Positions 40,063-49,468 of a stretch of 64,000 nt of DNA are shown here, in pieces. A program made the translations under genes and the position numbers. The notes beneath the pieces were generated by a model, which did no database searches, was not told where the DNA came from, and worked only from the letters and a program-made list of their open reading frames with translations. The stretch comes from Sphingomonas sp. ATCC 31555. Its GTDB lineage: Bacteria > Pseudomonadota > Alphaproteobacteria > Sphingomonadales > Sphingomonadaceae. The stretch lies in contig NZ_ALBQ01000034.1 of assembly GCF_000282895.1 (NCBI RefSeq), forward strand, positions 1 through 64,000, given 5' to 3'. Every line of letters begins with the position of its first letter. The first letter of the stretch is position 1.

Positions 40063-40110
40063 TTTTCTTGATTTGCCGATTTGGATACCGGCGGCCAAGC
40101 CAGCCCGGCG

Positions 40111-41325
40111 TCAGCGCCACGCCCGTACGCCGAGGATCAGCACTCCGCCGCACAGCGTCATCCCCCCCAACACCGCCAGGATCGGGCCGAAATCATGCGG
40201 TGTCGCGAAGGTCCAGGTGAGTGCGGCGCCAATCAGCGATGGCGTCGTGTTGGTCAGGTTGAACAAGCCGAGGTCGCGGCCACGGTGGCGGGGATCGGGC
40301 AAGAGCTGCAAGGCCAGGCCGGCGTGAAGCGCGACGAACACCGAGGATCCCGCGGTATACAGGATGAACGCCGCGGCCGCGGTCCATCGGTCGTCCGCCG
40401 CCGCCATCGCGAACAGCCCCGCCGCCGCGAGCCCGGCGGCCCCCAGCAACACCCATCGCCGCCGCTGCGGCCGATCGGCCATGCTCCCGAGCAGGAGCGC
40501 GATCGGCATCGGCACAAGGAACGCGATCGTGAAGACTCGGCCGATCCAACCCGGCAATGCGGCATGCTCGCGAAGCGGCACCACCGTCTCAAAATAATAG
40601 AGAAGGTATAGCTGCGTGACGACGGCGGCGACCTGAATCAGCAGACGCGATCCGCTCGCCACCAGGAAATCGCGGCGGGGCGGACGCACGGGCGCAGGTT
40701 CGGCGGCCGTCGCCGCCAGCGTGCCTGGCCGCATCAACAGCATCGGCAGGATGCATAACAGCGCCACTGCCAGGATCACCGTGAGTTGCGCCCCTTCAGT
40801 GAGCGCCGTGGTGCCGACAAGTACCGCCGATAGCGCCGATGCGGCGGGCTGGCCCATTGTCAGCAGACCTCCCGCGATGCCGCGCTTTGCATCGGGAATC
40901 TCCTCCGCCAAAATGGCCATCATCGGCGCCAGCACCGCATTCACCGCCAGCTGAAACACGACGACGGCTGCCAGCAAGGCGATCGGCGTCGCAGCCAGGG
41001 CCACCGCCACATAGCTTGCCCCGACCGCCGCGATACCCGCCCCCATCCAGCGCCGCCGCCCATGTCCCGCGCGCTGAGATCGGTCGCTCAACCAGCCGAA
41101 GAGAATGTTGGCGCCACCGGCAGCGATCGCCCCGGCCACCGCGATCAGCGAGAGCAGCTCGATCCGGCCGGCCTGGCTGATCGCCTCCACCTTGATCGGC
41201 AGCAACAGGCTGAGCAGCGGAAGATAGGCGATCACCCCGCCGGCATATGCAAGCGCGAAAATGGCGAGCACGGACCGGCTCCAGCGTTGCGCCACGGCGG
41301 AGGTGAACGGTGCGGGATCTGGCAT
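40111..41325 (-). CDS. MFS transporter, probably sugar uptake
   Basis: A 404-residue inner-membrane carrier with about 12 hydrophobic segments. The loop after helix 2 reads GWLSDRSQRAGHGRRRWMGA, a form of the MFS A-motif typical of the sugar/cation symporter branch (GPH/SLC45-like). A second such loop, GSMADRPQRRRWVLLGAAGL, lies in the C-terminal half. The ATG at 41325 has GGGAGGG just upstream and is preferred over an upstream start. It is divergent from the TonB receptor at 41552, with two operator-like palindromes between them, so it probably carries the imported substrate across the inner membrane. The substrate is unknown. Confidence 0.88.
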   Translation of the reverse strand: MPDPAPFTSAVAQRWSRSVLAIFALAYAGGVIAYLPLLSLLLPIKVEAISQAGRIELLSLIAVAGAIAAGGANILFGWLSDRSQRAGHGRRRWMGAGIAAVGASYVAVALAATPIALLAAVVVFQLAVNAVLAPMMAILAEEIPDAKRGIAGGLLTMGQPAASALSAVLVGTTALTEGAQLTVILAVALLCILPMLLMRPGTLAATAAEPAPVRPPRRDFLVASGSRLLIQVAAVVTQLYLLYYFETVVPLREHAALPGWIGRVFTIAFLVPMPIALLLGSMADRPQRRRWVLLGAAGLAAAGLFAMAAADDRWTAAAAFILYTAGSSVFVALHAGLALQLLPDPRHRGRDLGLFNLTNTTPSLIGAALTWTFATPHDFGPILAVLGGMTLCGGVLILGVRAWR

Positions 41326-41429
41326 GCCCCCTCCCTGCCCGCGATCGGTCGTCCCGGCAACGGCTGCCCGAGCAAACCTTCCTTGCGGCGTTGGCGCGAG
41401 CGCGCGGCAGGCCAAGACCATAAATCGAA

Positions 41430-41439
41430 TGAACGTTCA
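41430..41439. promoter_or_regulatory. Operator-like palindrome TGAACGTTCA (site 1)
   Basis: A perfect 10-base palindrome, TGAACGTTCA, about 105 bases upstream of the MFS start. It has the CG centre and flanking A/T that LacI-family operators use. A second nearly identical copy lies 66 bases on. The LacI-type gene at 49469 is the likely binder (inference). Confidence 0.6.
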
Positions 41440-41495
41440 CAAGGTAGCGTTATCAAGGCGTCAGCCATCTTGACAGCCTTGTCGGGTTCGGCAAG

Positions 41496-41505
41496 TGAAC
41501 GTTCT
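41496..41505. promoter_or_regulatory. Operator-like palindrome TGAACGTTCT (site 2)
   Basis: A near-perfect copy of site 1 with CAAG on its right flank, about 47 bases before the TonB receptor ATG at 41552. Centre-to-centre distance from site 1 is 66 bases, about six helical turns, so a tetramer could loop the two together and control both divergent genes. Confidence 0.6.
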
Positions 41506-41551
41506 CAAGCGCGCGTACAGAACCGCGCCGGACTCATTAGGGGAGGTTTCC

Positions 41552-44500
41552 ATGCGCAGCGCTCGTGCTCGCCTGCTTTCGAAATTCGCCATCGGCGTAT
41601 CCACCGCCGCACTCGCCATGCCGGCCGCCGCGCTGGCCCAGGATGCGGCTGCGACCATGGGCAATCCGGGTCCGGCACAGGCCGAACCCCAGGCGGCTCC
41701 AGACGATCAGGCACCTGCCGAAGGCGAGATCGTCGTCACCGGCATCCGCGCGTCGCTGCGCCAGTCGATCGACCTGAAGCGCAACGCCCAGGGCGTGATC
41801 GACGCGATCAGCGCCGAAGACATGGGCAAGTTCCCCGATACGAACCTCGCTGAGTCGCTACAGCGCATCACCGGCGTGTCGATCGATCGGTCGAACGGCG
41901 AAGGCCAGTTCGTCACCGTGCGCGGCTTCGGCCCGGAATATAATCTCGTGACGCTGAACGGTCGTCAGATGCCGACCTCGACGATCGGCGACGGCAACAG
42001 CGCGCCGGGATCGCGCTCCTTCGATTTCGCCAATCTTGCCTCCGAAGGCGTGGCGGCGCTGGAAGTGTACAAGTCGGGTCGCGCGACGGTGGCGTCTGGC
42101 GGCATAGGTTCGACCATCAACATCCGCACCCCGCGGCCGCTGGACAAGCCCGGTCTGCGCGGCTCGCTGTCCGCCCGCGGCGTGATCGACACCTCGCAGA
42201 ACGGCAAGAACGACATCACGCCCGAAGTGTCGGGCATCTTCTCGAACACCTTCCTGGACGACCGCGTCGGCATCCTCGTCACCGGCGCCTATCAACGCCG
42301 CAACTTCAGCGCGAACCAGGCGAATGTGGGCTGGCGCGACGGCTATCTCGGATCGGAGAACAATTGGGGCTCGCTCGCCCAGCAGGGCGATCCGCGCTAC
42401 GCCAACATCACGAACCGCCCCGATGCCACCGATGTATATCAGGTGCCGCAGAATGCGAGCTACAACATCGTCAACGGCCGGCGCGAGCGCATCAATGGCC
42501 AGGCGGTGCTGCAATTCCGCCCGGTCGACACGCTGACGGCGACGATCGACTACACCTATTCGCAGAACACGTTCGAAGTTCGCGATAATAATGTCGGCAT
42601 CTGGTACAACCACAACGACACCTCGAGCGCGTGGACCGATGGTCCCGTGGCAGGTCCGGTGTTCTACACCGAACGCTTCACCGCGGCAGAGACGAAGGAC
42701 CTCTCCTATTCGGCCTCCCAAACCTCTGCGCGCAGCGTGAACAAGTCGCTCGGCGGCAATCTGACGTGGCAGGCACCGGGCGGCGTCACCGTTTCGATCG
42801 ACGCCCACCACTCGACCGCCGAGTCCAAGCCCGACAACCCATATGGCAACAGCAACTCGGTGGGCGCCGCGGTGTTCGGCGTGCAAAGCCAGACGATCAA
42901 TTTCGACAAGAAGTTTCCGATCATCTCGTACGCGATGCAGCCCGGCATCGATCCGATGAATCCTGCGAACATCGTCCCCACGGGGAGTGCGTTCCGCAAT
43001 TCCTATTTCCGGGACGAGATCAACCAGGTCCAGCTACGCGGCCATTATGATCATGGAGACGGCTTCTTCGACAGCCTGGATCTCGGCTTTGACTATACCG
43101 ACAACAAGGTGCGGTCGGCCTATAGCGTACTGCAGAACGATACCTGGGGCGGCACTGGCGGCGACAGCCCGGCACAGCGCGCGGCGGCAGCGGCGCTGAT
43201 CCCGGACAGCCTGTTCCGCCAGATCAGCATTCCGGACAAATTCTCCGGCATCACCGGCGCCGACGATCCGGCGATCGCCAAGTCCTTCTTCGGCTTCGAC
43301 GTGCCGGCGATGGTCTCGCTGCTCGACAAGGCCTATAATATCTGCGGCGGCAACGGTCAGTGCCTGATTCCGTACAACACCGACTCCCGCATCCGCGAAA
43401 AGACCGTCGCGCCCTACGCCCAGTTCAACGGCAAGCTCGACCTGTTCTCGCGTCCCGCCCACTTCATCGTGGGTCTGCGCTATGAGAACACAGACGTGTC
43501 GGCGTCTGCGCTGGTACCGACGCCGGTAGGCGCGCGGCAGAATTCGCAGAACGAATTCAACATCCTGTTCTCGGGCAGCGGCTTCACGACGTTCAAGGGA
43601 AGCTATGAAAACTGGTTGCCCTCGGTCGACTTCGACTTCCAGCCGATTGAAAACGTCAAGCTGCGCGCGTCGTACAGCCACACCATCACACGCGCCGATT
43701 ATGGCAGCCTGCAGGGCGGCCGTCGCCTCGACCAGCTGTTCCGGATCGGCGGCGGCACCGGCGGCGTGGGCAACCCCAATCTCATTCCGTACAAATCGAA
43801 GAACATCGATCTGTCGGCGGAATGGTATTACAAGTCCGACAGCTATCTGTCCGTAGGCTTCTTCCACAAGGACGTGTCGAACTATATCGGCCAGACGCAG
43901 ATCAACACCACCGTCCCCGGCGTCACCTCTCCCGTCAGCACGTTCAATGGCGTCACGCGCTATGGGCCGCGCTACCAGGCGGCGATCAACGCGCTGGGTG
44001 CGAATGCCACCTTCGCGCAAGTGCGCGACTATATCGCCGCCAACTATCCGGGCGGCGTGGTCAACGGCACCATCGTGGCGCAGCCGGACGATCCGCTGGT
44101 GAATTTCATCGTCAGCACGCCGTTCAACAGCGATCAGACCGCGTCGGTCGACGGCTTCGAATTCGCCATCCAGCACAATTTCTGGGACACCGGCTTCGGC
44201 ACGATCCTCAACTACACGATCGTCAACGGCAATCGCGACTATGACAACACGCTCCCCGCCAGCGTGTCGCAGTTCGCCATTACCGGCCTGTCGGACAGTG
44301 CGAACGCGGTGCTGTTCTACGACAAGTTCGGGATTCAGGCGCGTGCTGCGTACAACTGGCGCAAGGGCTATCTGGCAGGTGCGGGCATCAACCCGGTCTA
44401 TATCAACACCTATGGCCAGCTCGATGCGAGCGCCAGCTATGCGGTGACCAAGAGCGTCGCGATCTTCGCCGAAGCGATCAACCTGCTGGGCGAAAACCGG

Positions 44501-44587
44501 AGCGGCCATCTGCGTTCGGACCGCAACGTGACGTTCGTCACCAAGCAGGATGCACGCTATTCGGCCGGTGTGCGCTTCACCTTCTAA
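41552..44587 (+). CDS. TonB-dependent receptor of the Xanthomonas/Caulobacter type (TIGR01782-like)
   Basis: A 1011-residue outer-membrane transporter. GGGGAGG (41539-41545) precedes ATG 41552; the signal peptide ends near AAALAQ (about 29). The N-terminal signature is that of the large receptor family expanded in Caulobacter, Xanthomonas and Sphingomonas: EIVVTGIRASLRQSIDLKRN, AISAEDMGKFPDTNLAESLQ, RITGVSIDRSNGEGQFVTVR and NGRQMPTS. The barrel ends in YSAGVRFTF. Such receptors typically take up oligosaccharides, and here the gene heads a unit with halogenase-like, SapC-like and cupin genes and a LacI regulator. The ligand cannot be told from sequence alone. Confidence 0.95.
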   Translation: MRSARARLLSKFAIGVSTAALAMPAAALAQDAAATMGNPGPAQAEPQAAPDDQAPAEGEIVVTGIRASLRQSIDLKRNAQGVIDAISAEDMGKFPDTNLAESLQRITGVSIDRSNGEGQFVTVRGFGPEYNLVTLNGRQMPTSTIGDGNSAPGSRSFDFANLASEGVAALEVYKSGRATVASGGIGSTINIRTPRPLDKPGLRGSLSARGVIDTSQNGKNDITPEVSGIFSNTFLDDRVGILVTGAYQRRNFSANQANVGWRDGYLGSENNWGSLAQQGDPRYANITNRPDATDVYQVPQNASYNIVNGRRERINGQAVLQFRPVDTLTATIDYTYSQNTFEVRDNNVGIWYNHNDTSSAWTDGPVAGPVFYTERFTAAETKDLSYSASQTSARSVNKSLGGNLTWQAPGGVTVSIDAHHSTAESKPDNPYGNSNSVGAAVFGVQSQTINFDKKFPIISYAMQPGIDPMNPANIVPTGSAFRNSYFRDEINQVQLRGHYDHGDGFFDSLDLGFDYTDNKVRSAYSVLQNDTWGGTGGDSPAQRAAAAALIPDSLFRQISIPDKFSGITGADDPAIAKSFFGFDVPAMVSLLDKAYNICGGNGQCLIPYNTDSRIREKTVAPYAQFNGKLDLFSRPAHFIVGLRYENTDVSASALVPTPVGARQNSQNEFNILFSGSGFTTFKGSYENWLPSVDFDFQPIENVKLRASYSHTITRADYGSLQGGRRLDQLFRIGGGTGGVGNPNLIPYKSKNIDLSAEWYYKSDSYLSVGFFHKDVSNYIGQTQINTTVPGVTSPVSTFNGVTRYGPRYQAAINALGANATFAQVRDYIAANYPGGVVNGTIVAQPDDPLVNFIVSTPFNSDQTASVDGFEFAIQHNFWDTGFGTILNYTIVNGNRDYDNTLPASVSQFAITGLSDSANAVLFYDKFGIQARAAYNWRKGYLAGAGINPVYINTYGQLDASASYAVTKSVAIFAEAINLLGENRSGHLRSDRNVTFVTKQDARYSAGVRFTF

Positions 44588-44600
44588 CCTCCCCCCCGGG

Positions 44601-44635
44601 AAGGCCAGCTTCTCCTTGCGGAAAAGCTGGCCTTT
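44601..44635 (+). terminator. Hairpin between receptor and halogenase genes, possible attenuator
   Basis: An 11-bp stem AAGGCCAGCTT (44601-44611) with AAGCTGGCCTT (44624-44634) and a 12-base loop, followed only by TCC. Without a T-run it would be a weak or partial terminator, or an mRNA-stabilising end that lets the receptor be made in excess over the enzymes encoded downstream. Confidence 0.5.
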
Positions 44636-44721
44636 CCAGCGGCTCGCCGATTATCGTGCCGCCGATGCGATTACCGTGTGCCGGGAAGGCATTTGGGGCA
44701 GAACCGGGATTCGGATGAGCG

Positions 44722-46242
44722 GTGGATAGGGCAATCAGCCATGTCGTGATCGTGGGCGGCGGCACTGCGGGCTGGCTGTCCGCTTGTCGCATCGCTGCTG
44801 CGACGGCCGGCGCAATAGCAGTGACATTGATCGAATCCCCCGATGTGGCGACAATCGGTGTGGGGGAAGGGACCTGGCCTACGATCCGCCGAACCCTGGA
44901 GCGGATCGGCATCTCCGAGACCGAGCTGCTTCTCGCGTGTGACGGTTCGTTCAAACAGGGGACGCGGTTTGATGGCTGGGCGACCGGCGCGGCCGACGAG
45001 CGCTATTATCACCCCTTCGTCCCGCCGCTCGAACTCGACCCCGCCGACCTTCCGGGCGGTCGCCCCTATGCTGTGGCCGCCTGCCCCCAGCCGCAGGTGT
45101 GCGCCGCCGATCTCGCACCGCGGCAGCGGGCGATGCCCGACTATGCCGGCGCGCTGAATTATGCCTATCACCTCGACGCGGCCAAGCTGGCAGTGCTTCT
45201 CACCCGCCAGGCGACCACGCGGCTGGGCGTACGGCATGTGCGCGATCATGTCCTCAGTGTCGAACGTGCCGAACACGGCAGCATCGCGGCGGTGCAGACC
45301 CGAGAGACCGGTAGGATCGCAGGCGACCTGTTTCTGGATTGCACCGGCCAGTCGGCGCTGCTGATCGGCGACACACTCGCCGTCGACGTGGTCGATGCCT
45401 CCGCCACCTTGTTCAACGATCGCGCTTTGGCCGTGCAGTTGCCCGTCGCCCCGGACAGCCCGATCGCGTCGCAGACCGTGGCGACGGCACATGCCGCCGG
45501 CTGGATCTGGGACATCGGACTGCCGAGCCGGCGGGGGATAGGGTGCGTCTATGCCTCGGCGTTCATGGACGAGGCAGCGGCCACGGCGGTGCTGGCCGAC
45601 TATTGCCGCGCGTTCTTGCCGGAGATGCCTGCACCGCGCGCACTGCGCTTCCGTTCAAGCTATCGGGCACGCCCGTGGGAGGCGAATTGCCTCGCGATCG
45701 GCCAGTCGGCGGGGTTCATGGAGCCGCTGGAGGCCTCTGCGATCGTGATGATCGAGCTGTCGCTGGATGCGTTGCTCGAAGACTTCCCCGTTGATCCCGC
45801 GCTGATGCCGATACAGGCGCGCCGCTTCAATGCGCTCGCCTGCTATCGGTGGGAACGCATTGTCGAGTTCCTGAAGCTCCATTATGTGCTCAGCCGCCGC
45901 GAAGAACCCTATTGGCGCGCGCACCGCGCCGCCGCGACGATGCCCGAGCGCCTGGTCGAGGCGCTACAGCTATGGCGATACCGGGCACCCTCCGCATTGG
46001 ATCTGCCGATGCAGGATGAGCTGTTTCCTGCAGCAAGCTATCGCTACATCCTGTGGGGCATGGGCTTCCCCTTCCCCCAACCCTCTCCCGTGCAACGGCC
46101 GGTGCGTCCCGACCTGCCGAACCAGTTGCGGCAGCTCGACCAGCGCAGCCGTGCGCTTGCCGCGAGCCTGCCAACCAATCGTGCCTATCTCGACGCCCTG
46201 CGCGGCGAGCGACCACCCTTTCTGGAAAGATGCGCGTCATGA
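44722..46242 (+). CDS. Tryptophan halogenase-family flavoprotein (first copy)
   Basis: A 506-residue FAD-dependent halogenase-type protein. The FAD motif is VVIVGGGTAGWLSACRIA (about 9-26); the active-site region holds VGEGTWPTIRRTL and the Lys in DGSFKQGTRFDGW, which matches the catalytic Lys of tryptophan halogenases. The family's WxWxIP motif is altered to WIWDIGLP, so halogenating activity is uncertain. The GTG start at 44722 (MDRAISHVVIVGGG) has no other candidate close by. The last residues overlap the SapC-like gene (ATGA). Homologues in TonB-receptor loci of Caulobacter and Xanthomonas have unsettled substrates. Confidence 0.88.
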   Translation: MDRAISHVVIVGGGTAGWLSACRIAAATAGAIAVTLIESPDVATIGVGEGTWPTIRRTLERIGISETELLLACDGSFKQGTRFDGWATGAADERYYHPFVPPLELDPADLPGGRPYAVAACPQPQVCAADLAPRQRAMPDYAGALNYAYHLDAAKLAVLLTRQATTRLGVRHVRDHVLSVERAEHGSIAAVQTRETGRIAGDLFLDCTGQSALLIGDTLAVDVVDASATLFNDRALAVQLPVAPDSPIASQTVATAHAAGWIWDIGLPSRRGIGCVYASAFMDEAAATAVLADYCRAFLPEMPAPRALRFRSSYRARPWEANCLAIGQSAGFMEPLEASAIVMIELSLDALLEDFPVDPALMPIQARRFNALACYRWERIVEFLKLHYVLSRREEPYWRAHRAAATMPERLVEALQLWRYRAPSALDLPMQDELFPAASYRYILWGMGFPFPQPSPVQRPVRPDLPNQLRQLDQRSRALAASLPTNRAYLDALRGERPPFLERCAS

Positions 46243-46958
46243 CCCGCCATGCCATCCTCACCGCTGAAGCGCATCGTGACCTGCGCATCCTGGAGCAGCG
46301 TGACGCCGCGCTGGGTGATGCGCAGATGTGCTGCATCACGGTACCAACCGAGTTTCGCGAGGTGCAGGCCGAATATCCGATCCTGTTCCGCCTCAACGAG
46401 GAGCGCGATCGGTTCCATGCCTTCGCCATGTTCGGCTTCGAGAGTGGCGAAAACCTGTTCCTGGCGGATGGCCGCTGGGACGCGCGCTACCGGCCGCTGG
46501 CGATGGACATCCAGCCTTTCCTGATCGGGGGCGGCCCGGATGAGGATGGCGAAAAACAGGTGCATGTTGACTTGGACTCGCCGCGCATCGCCCGAGGCGG
46601 TGAAGGGATACGCGTTTTCGATCCGCACGGACAGCCGACGCCCTATCTTGAACGCATCGCCGAGCAGCTGGGCGCGCTAGATCATGGTTACCGCGAGGCG
46701 GGAGCCTTTTTCGCCGCTCTTCAGCGCTACGAACTGCTCGAACCATTCACGCTGGAGGTCACGCTGGCGGACGGTTCTACCAACCGCCTGGTTGGTTTCC
46801 ACATCATTGACGAAGATCGCCTGGCGTCACTCGACGGAGCCGTGCTGAGCGAGTTGAACGCCGCCGGGCACCTGCTGCCTATCTACATGGCAATCGCGTC
46901 GCTCGCGAATTTCAGCGCCCTGATCGCCCGGCGCAACCAGCCGACCGTTTATGGCTGA
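46239..46958 (+). CDS. SapC family protein
   Basis: A 239-residue protein of the family labelled SapC (named for its S-layer-linked Caulobacter/Campylobacter relatives). It contains EFREVQAEYPILFRLNEERD, FHAFAMFGFESGENLFL, WDARYRPLAMDIQPFLIG, and RLVGFHIIDEDRLASLDGAV; these blocks are typical. No signal peptide or membrane segment is evident. The start at ATG 46239 overlaps the halogenase stop, with GGAAAG about 9-15 bases before; the ATG at 46230 is too close to that site. The biochemical role is unknown; it is nearly always found with halogenase and cupin genes beside such receptors. Confidence 0.88.
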   Translation: MTRHAILTAEAHRDLRILEQRDAALGDAQMCCITVPTEFREVQAEYPILFRLNEERDRFHAFAMFGFESGENLFLADGRWDARYRPLAMDIQPFLIGGGPDEDGEKQVHVDLDSPRIARGGEGIRVFDPHGQPTPYLERIAEQLGALDHGYREAGAFFAALQRYELLEPFTLEVTLADGSTNRLVGFHIIDEDRLASLDGAVLSELNAAGHLLPIYMAIASLANFSALIARRNQPTVYG

Positions 46959-47985
46959 AGCCGATCCGAACGGGCTGCTAGCCTCGCTTCCGCCGGTGCC
47001 CGAAGTGACGGTCGCCGATGCGGCCGCGCTGGACGCCATGCTGCGCACGGCCGAGCACCCGTTCGTCGTGCGCGGACTCGCTGACGATTGGCCGCTGGTC
47101 GACGCCGGCCGCCGCTCCGCCGCTGCTGCACAAGACTATCTTCTTGCCCATCATCGTGATCGCCCCTTCCCGGTTTCGGTCACGGCGCCGAACAGCGACG
47201 GGCGGCTGTTTTACGACGACGCAATGGCGATGAACTTCCGGATGATGGAGGCGAAGCTCCCGGAAATCTTCGCGCGCATCACCGAATTCGCCGAGCTACC
47301 CGATGCGCCCTCCATCTATCTCGCCTCCATCGACGCGATGGCCTATTTTCGGGGTCTGCACGAAGCCAATCACATCGATCTGGGCACGCGCGATCTGATC
47401 ACCAGCCTTTGGATCGGCACCCGTACGCGCATCGCCGCGCACAACGACGTGCCCCACAATCTTGCGGTTTGCGCGGTCGGCCGCCGCCGCTTTACGCTGT
47501 TCCCGCGCGAACAGTTCCGCAACCTGTATCTCGGTCCGGTGGACAACACTCCCGCCGGGCGCGCAATCAGCATGGTCGATTTCCATGCGCCGGATCTCGA
47601 CCGCTTCCCCCGCTTCGCCGAGGCGCTGGCGAGTGCGCAGGTCGCCGATCTCCAAGCGGGCGACGCCGTATATATCCCGGCACTGTGGTGGCACCATGTC
47701 GAGGGTACCGAAAAGTTCAACGTGCTGGTCAATTACTGGTGGCGCGACGCACCCCGATGGATGGGCCAGCCACAAGAGGCCTTGAACCACGCGATGATGG
47801 CGATCCGCGACTTGCCCGCAGACCAGAAGGCACATTGGCGCGACATGTTCGATCACTACGTCTTTGCCAATGACGAGAGCGTCGTCGCCCATATTCCGGA
47901 GGGCGGCCGCGGCATCCTCGATCCGATGACGCCGACGCTGGCGGCCCGCCTGCGCGGGTTCCTTATGAAGGCGCTCAGCCGATGA
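46951..47985 (+). CDS. Cupin-like (JmjC/cupin_8) protein, putative iron/2-oxoglutarate oxygenase
   Basis: A 344-residue cupin-fold protein. The metal-binding pattern is seen in WIGTRTRIAAHNDVPHNLAV (H..D, about 156-165) and a distal His in IPALWWHHVEG, as in JmjC-type hydroxylases; RRRFTLFPREQ between them is typical. The start ATG 46951 overlaps the SapC-like stop by 8 bases and the stop overlaps the next halogenase start, so the unit is tightly coupled. It may hydroxylate or oxidise the imported compound or a protein; 2-oxoglutarate dependence is family knowledge, not seen here. Confidence 0.85.
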   Translation: MAEADPNGLLASLPPVPEVTVADAAALDAMLRTAEHPFVVRGLADDWPLVDAGRRSAAAAQDYLLAHHRDRPFPVSVTAPNSDGRLFYDDAMAMNFRMMEAKLPEIFARITEFAELPDAPSIYLASIDAMAYFRGLHEANHIDLGTRDLITSLWIGTRTRIAAHNDVPHNLAVCAVGRRRFTLFPREQFRNLYLGPVDNTPAGRAISMVDFHAPDLDRFPRFAEALASAQVADLQAGDAVYIPALWWHHVEGTEKFNVLVNYWWRDAPRWMGQPQEALNHAMMAIRDLPADQKAHWRDMFDHYVFANDESVVAHIPEGGRGILDPMTPTLAARLRGFLMKALSR

Positions 47986-49463
47986 GGGCACCGCGCCGGA
48001 TCGTCATTGCCGGCGGCGGCACCGCGGGCTGGATGGCCGCCGCGGCGCTGGCGCGCACGCTGGGCCGCGCCGTCAGTGTCACCCTGGTGGAGTCGGACGC
48101 GATCGGCACGATCGGGGTCGGCGAATCCACTATCCCGCCGATCATCACCTTCAACCGCCTGCTGGGCATCAACGAAGCCGAGTTCATGGCCGCCACCCAG
48201 GCGACGTTCAAGCTCGGCATCCAGTTCGACGGATGGAAGGGCCCGCAGGACAGCTATTTCCATTCGTTCGGCCTGACCGGCAAGGATCACTGGGCGGCCG
48301 GCTTCCAGCATTTCTGGCTGGACGGACGGACCCGGGGCAACGACGCTCCCTATGACGATTATTGCCTGGAACTGGTGGCCGCGCGCGAAGGCCGCTTCGC
48401 GCATCTGCCGGATGACCGGATGAACTATGCCTATCAGCTGGATTCGACCTTGTACGGTCGGTTCTTGCGTCGCATGGCCGAAGGCGACGGAGCCGTTCGC
48501 ATCGAGGGGCGCATCGAACGGGTAGAACTCGACGGGAAAAGCGGCGACATCGCCGCACTTGTGCTGGACGACGGGCAGCGGATCGAGGGCGACCTGTTCA
48601 TCGATTGCACCGGCTTCCGCGCGCTGCTGATCGAACGCGCGCTACATGTCGGGTTTGACGACTGGAGCCATTACCTACCGTGCGACGCCGCCGTCGCCGT
48701 GCAGACCGAAAGCGTGCGCCCGCCCGTGCCCTTTACGCGCGCCATCGCGCATGAGTCCGGCTGGCAATGGCGCATTCCGCTCCAGCACCGCGCCGGCAAC
48801 GGCATCGTCTATTGCAGCCGCTACCTTGATCATGACGTCGCGCGGGAGAGGCTGCTCGCAAACGTCGAAGGCACGGTGCTTACCGAACCCAACATGCTGC
48901 GCTTCACCACCGGCGCTCGGCGCAAGCAATGGCATCGCAACTGCATCGCGATCGGCCTTTCCGGCGGGTTCCTGGAGCCGCTGGAATCGACCAGCATTCA
49001 CCTGATCCAGCGCGCCATCCTGCGCCTGATCCGCCTGCTCCCCGGCGACCCCGTCAGCCCGCACGACATTGCCGAGTTCAACGATCAGCAGATGACGGAC
49101 ATGCTGCAGATCCGCGACTTCCTGATCCTGCACTATAAGGTCACCGAACGTCGCGACACTCCCTTTTGGCGGCAATGCGCGGACATGGAGATACCCGAAA
49201 GCCTGGCACACAAGATCGCTCTGTTCCGCGAAACAGCCCGCGTCTTTCGCCGCAACGACGAACTATTCGCCGAGAACAGCTGGGTGCAGGTGATGCTGGG
49301 CCAGGGCATCGTGCCGGAAAGCTACCATCCGATCACCGCCCGCCTTTCCGACGGCGAGCTTGCCCAACTGCTGTCGAGCGTGCGCCAGAACGTGGCGACG
49401 ACGGTGCGCGGCCTGCCGCCCCATGCGGACTATGTCGCGCGCTTCTGCGGCGCGGTGGCCTGA
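47982..49463 (+). CDS. Tryptophan halogenase-family flavoprotein (second copy)
   Basis: A 493-residue flavin-dependent halogenase-type protein. FAD motif IVIAGGGTAGWMAAAALA (about 6-23); VGESTIPPIITFNRLLG; catalytic-type Lys in QATFKLGIQFDGW; and an intact WxWxIP motif (GWQWRIPLQHRAGNGIVYCS), unlike the first copy. The C-terminal part has GFLEPLESTSIHLIQRAILR. It therefore has the hallmarks of an active halogenase, though the substrate need not be tryptophan. ATG 47982 overlaps the cupin stop (ATGA). The flavin reductase that would supply FADH2 is not in the window. Confidence 0.92.
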   Translation: MRAPRRIVIAGGGTAGWMAAAALARTLGRAVSVTLVESDAIGTIGVGESTIPPIITFNRLLGINEAEFMAATQATFKLGIQFDGWKGPQDSYFHSFGLTGKDHWAAGFQHFWLDGRTRGNDAPYDDYCLELVAAREGRFAHLPDDRMNYAYQLDSTLYGRFLRRMAEGDGAVRIEGRIERVELDGKSGDIAALVLDDGQRIEGDLFIDCTGFRALLIERALHVGFDDWSHYLPCDAAVAVQTESVRPPVPFTRAIAHESGWQWRIPLQHRAGNGIVYCSRYLDHDVARERLLANVEGTVLTEPNMLRFTTGARRKQWHRNCIAIGLSGGFLEPLESTSIHLIQRAILRLIRLLPGDPVSPHDIAEFNDQQMTDMLQIRDFLILHYKVTERRDTPFWRQCADMEIPESLAHKIALFRETARVFRRNDELFAENSWVQVMLGQGIVPESYHPITARLSDGELAQLLSSVRQNVATTVRGLPPHADYVARFCGAVA

Positions 49464-49468
49464 CGCCG

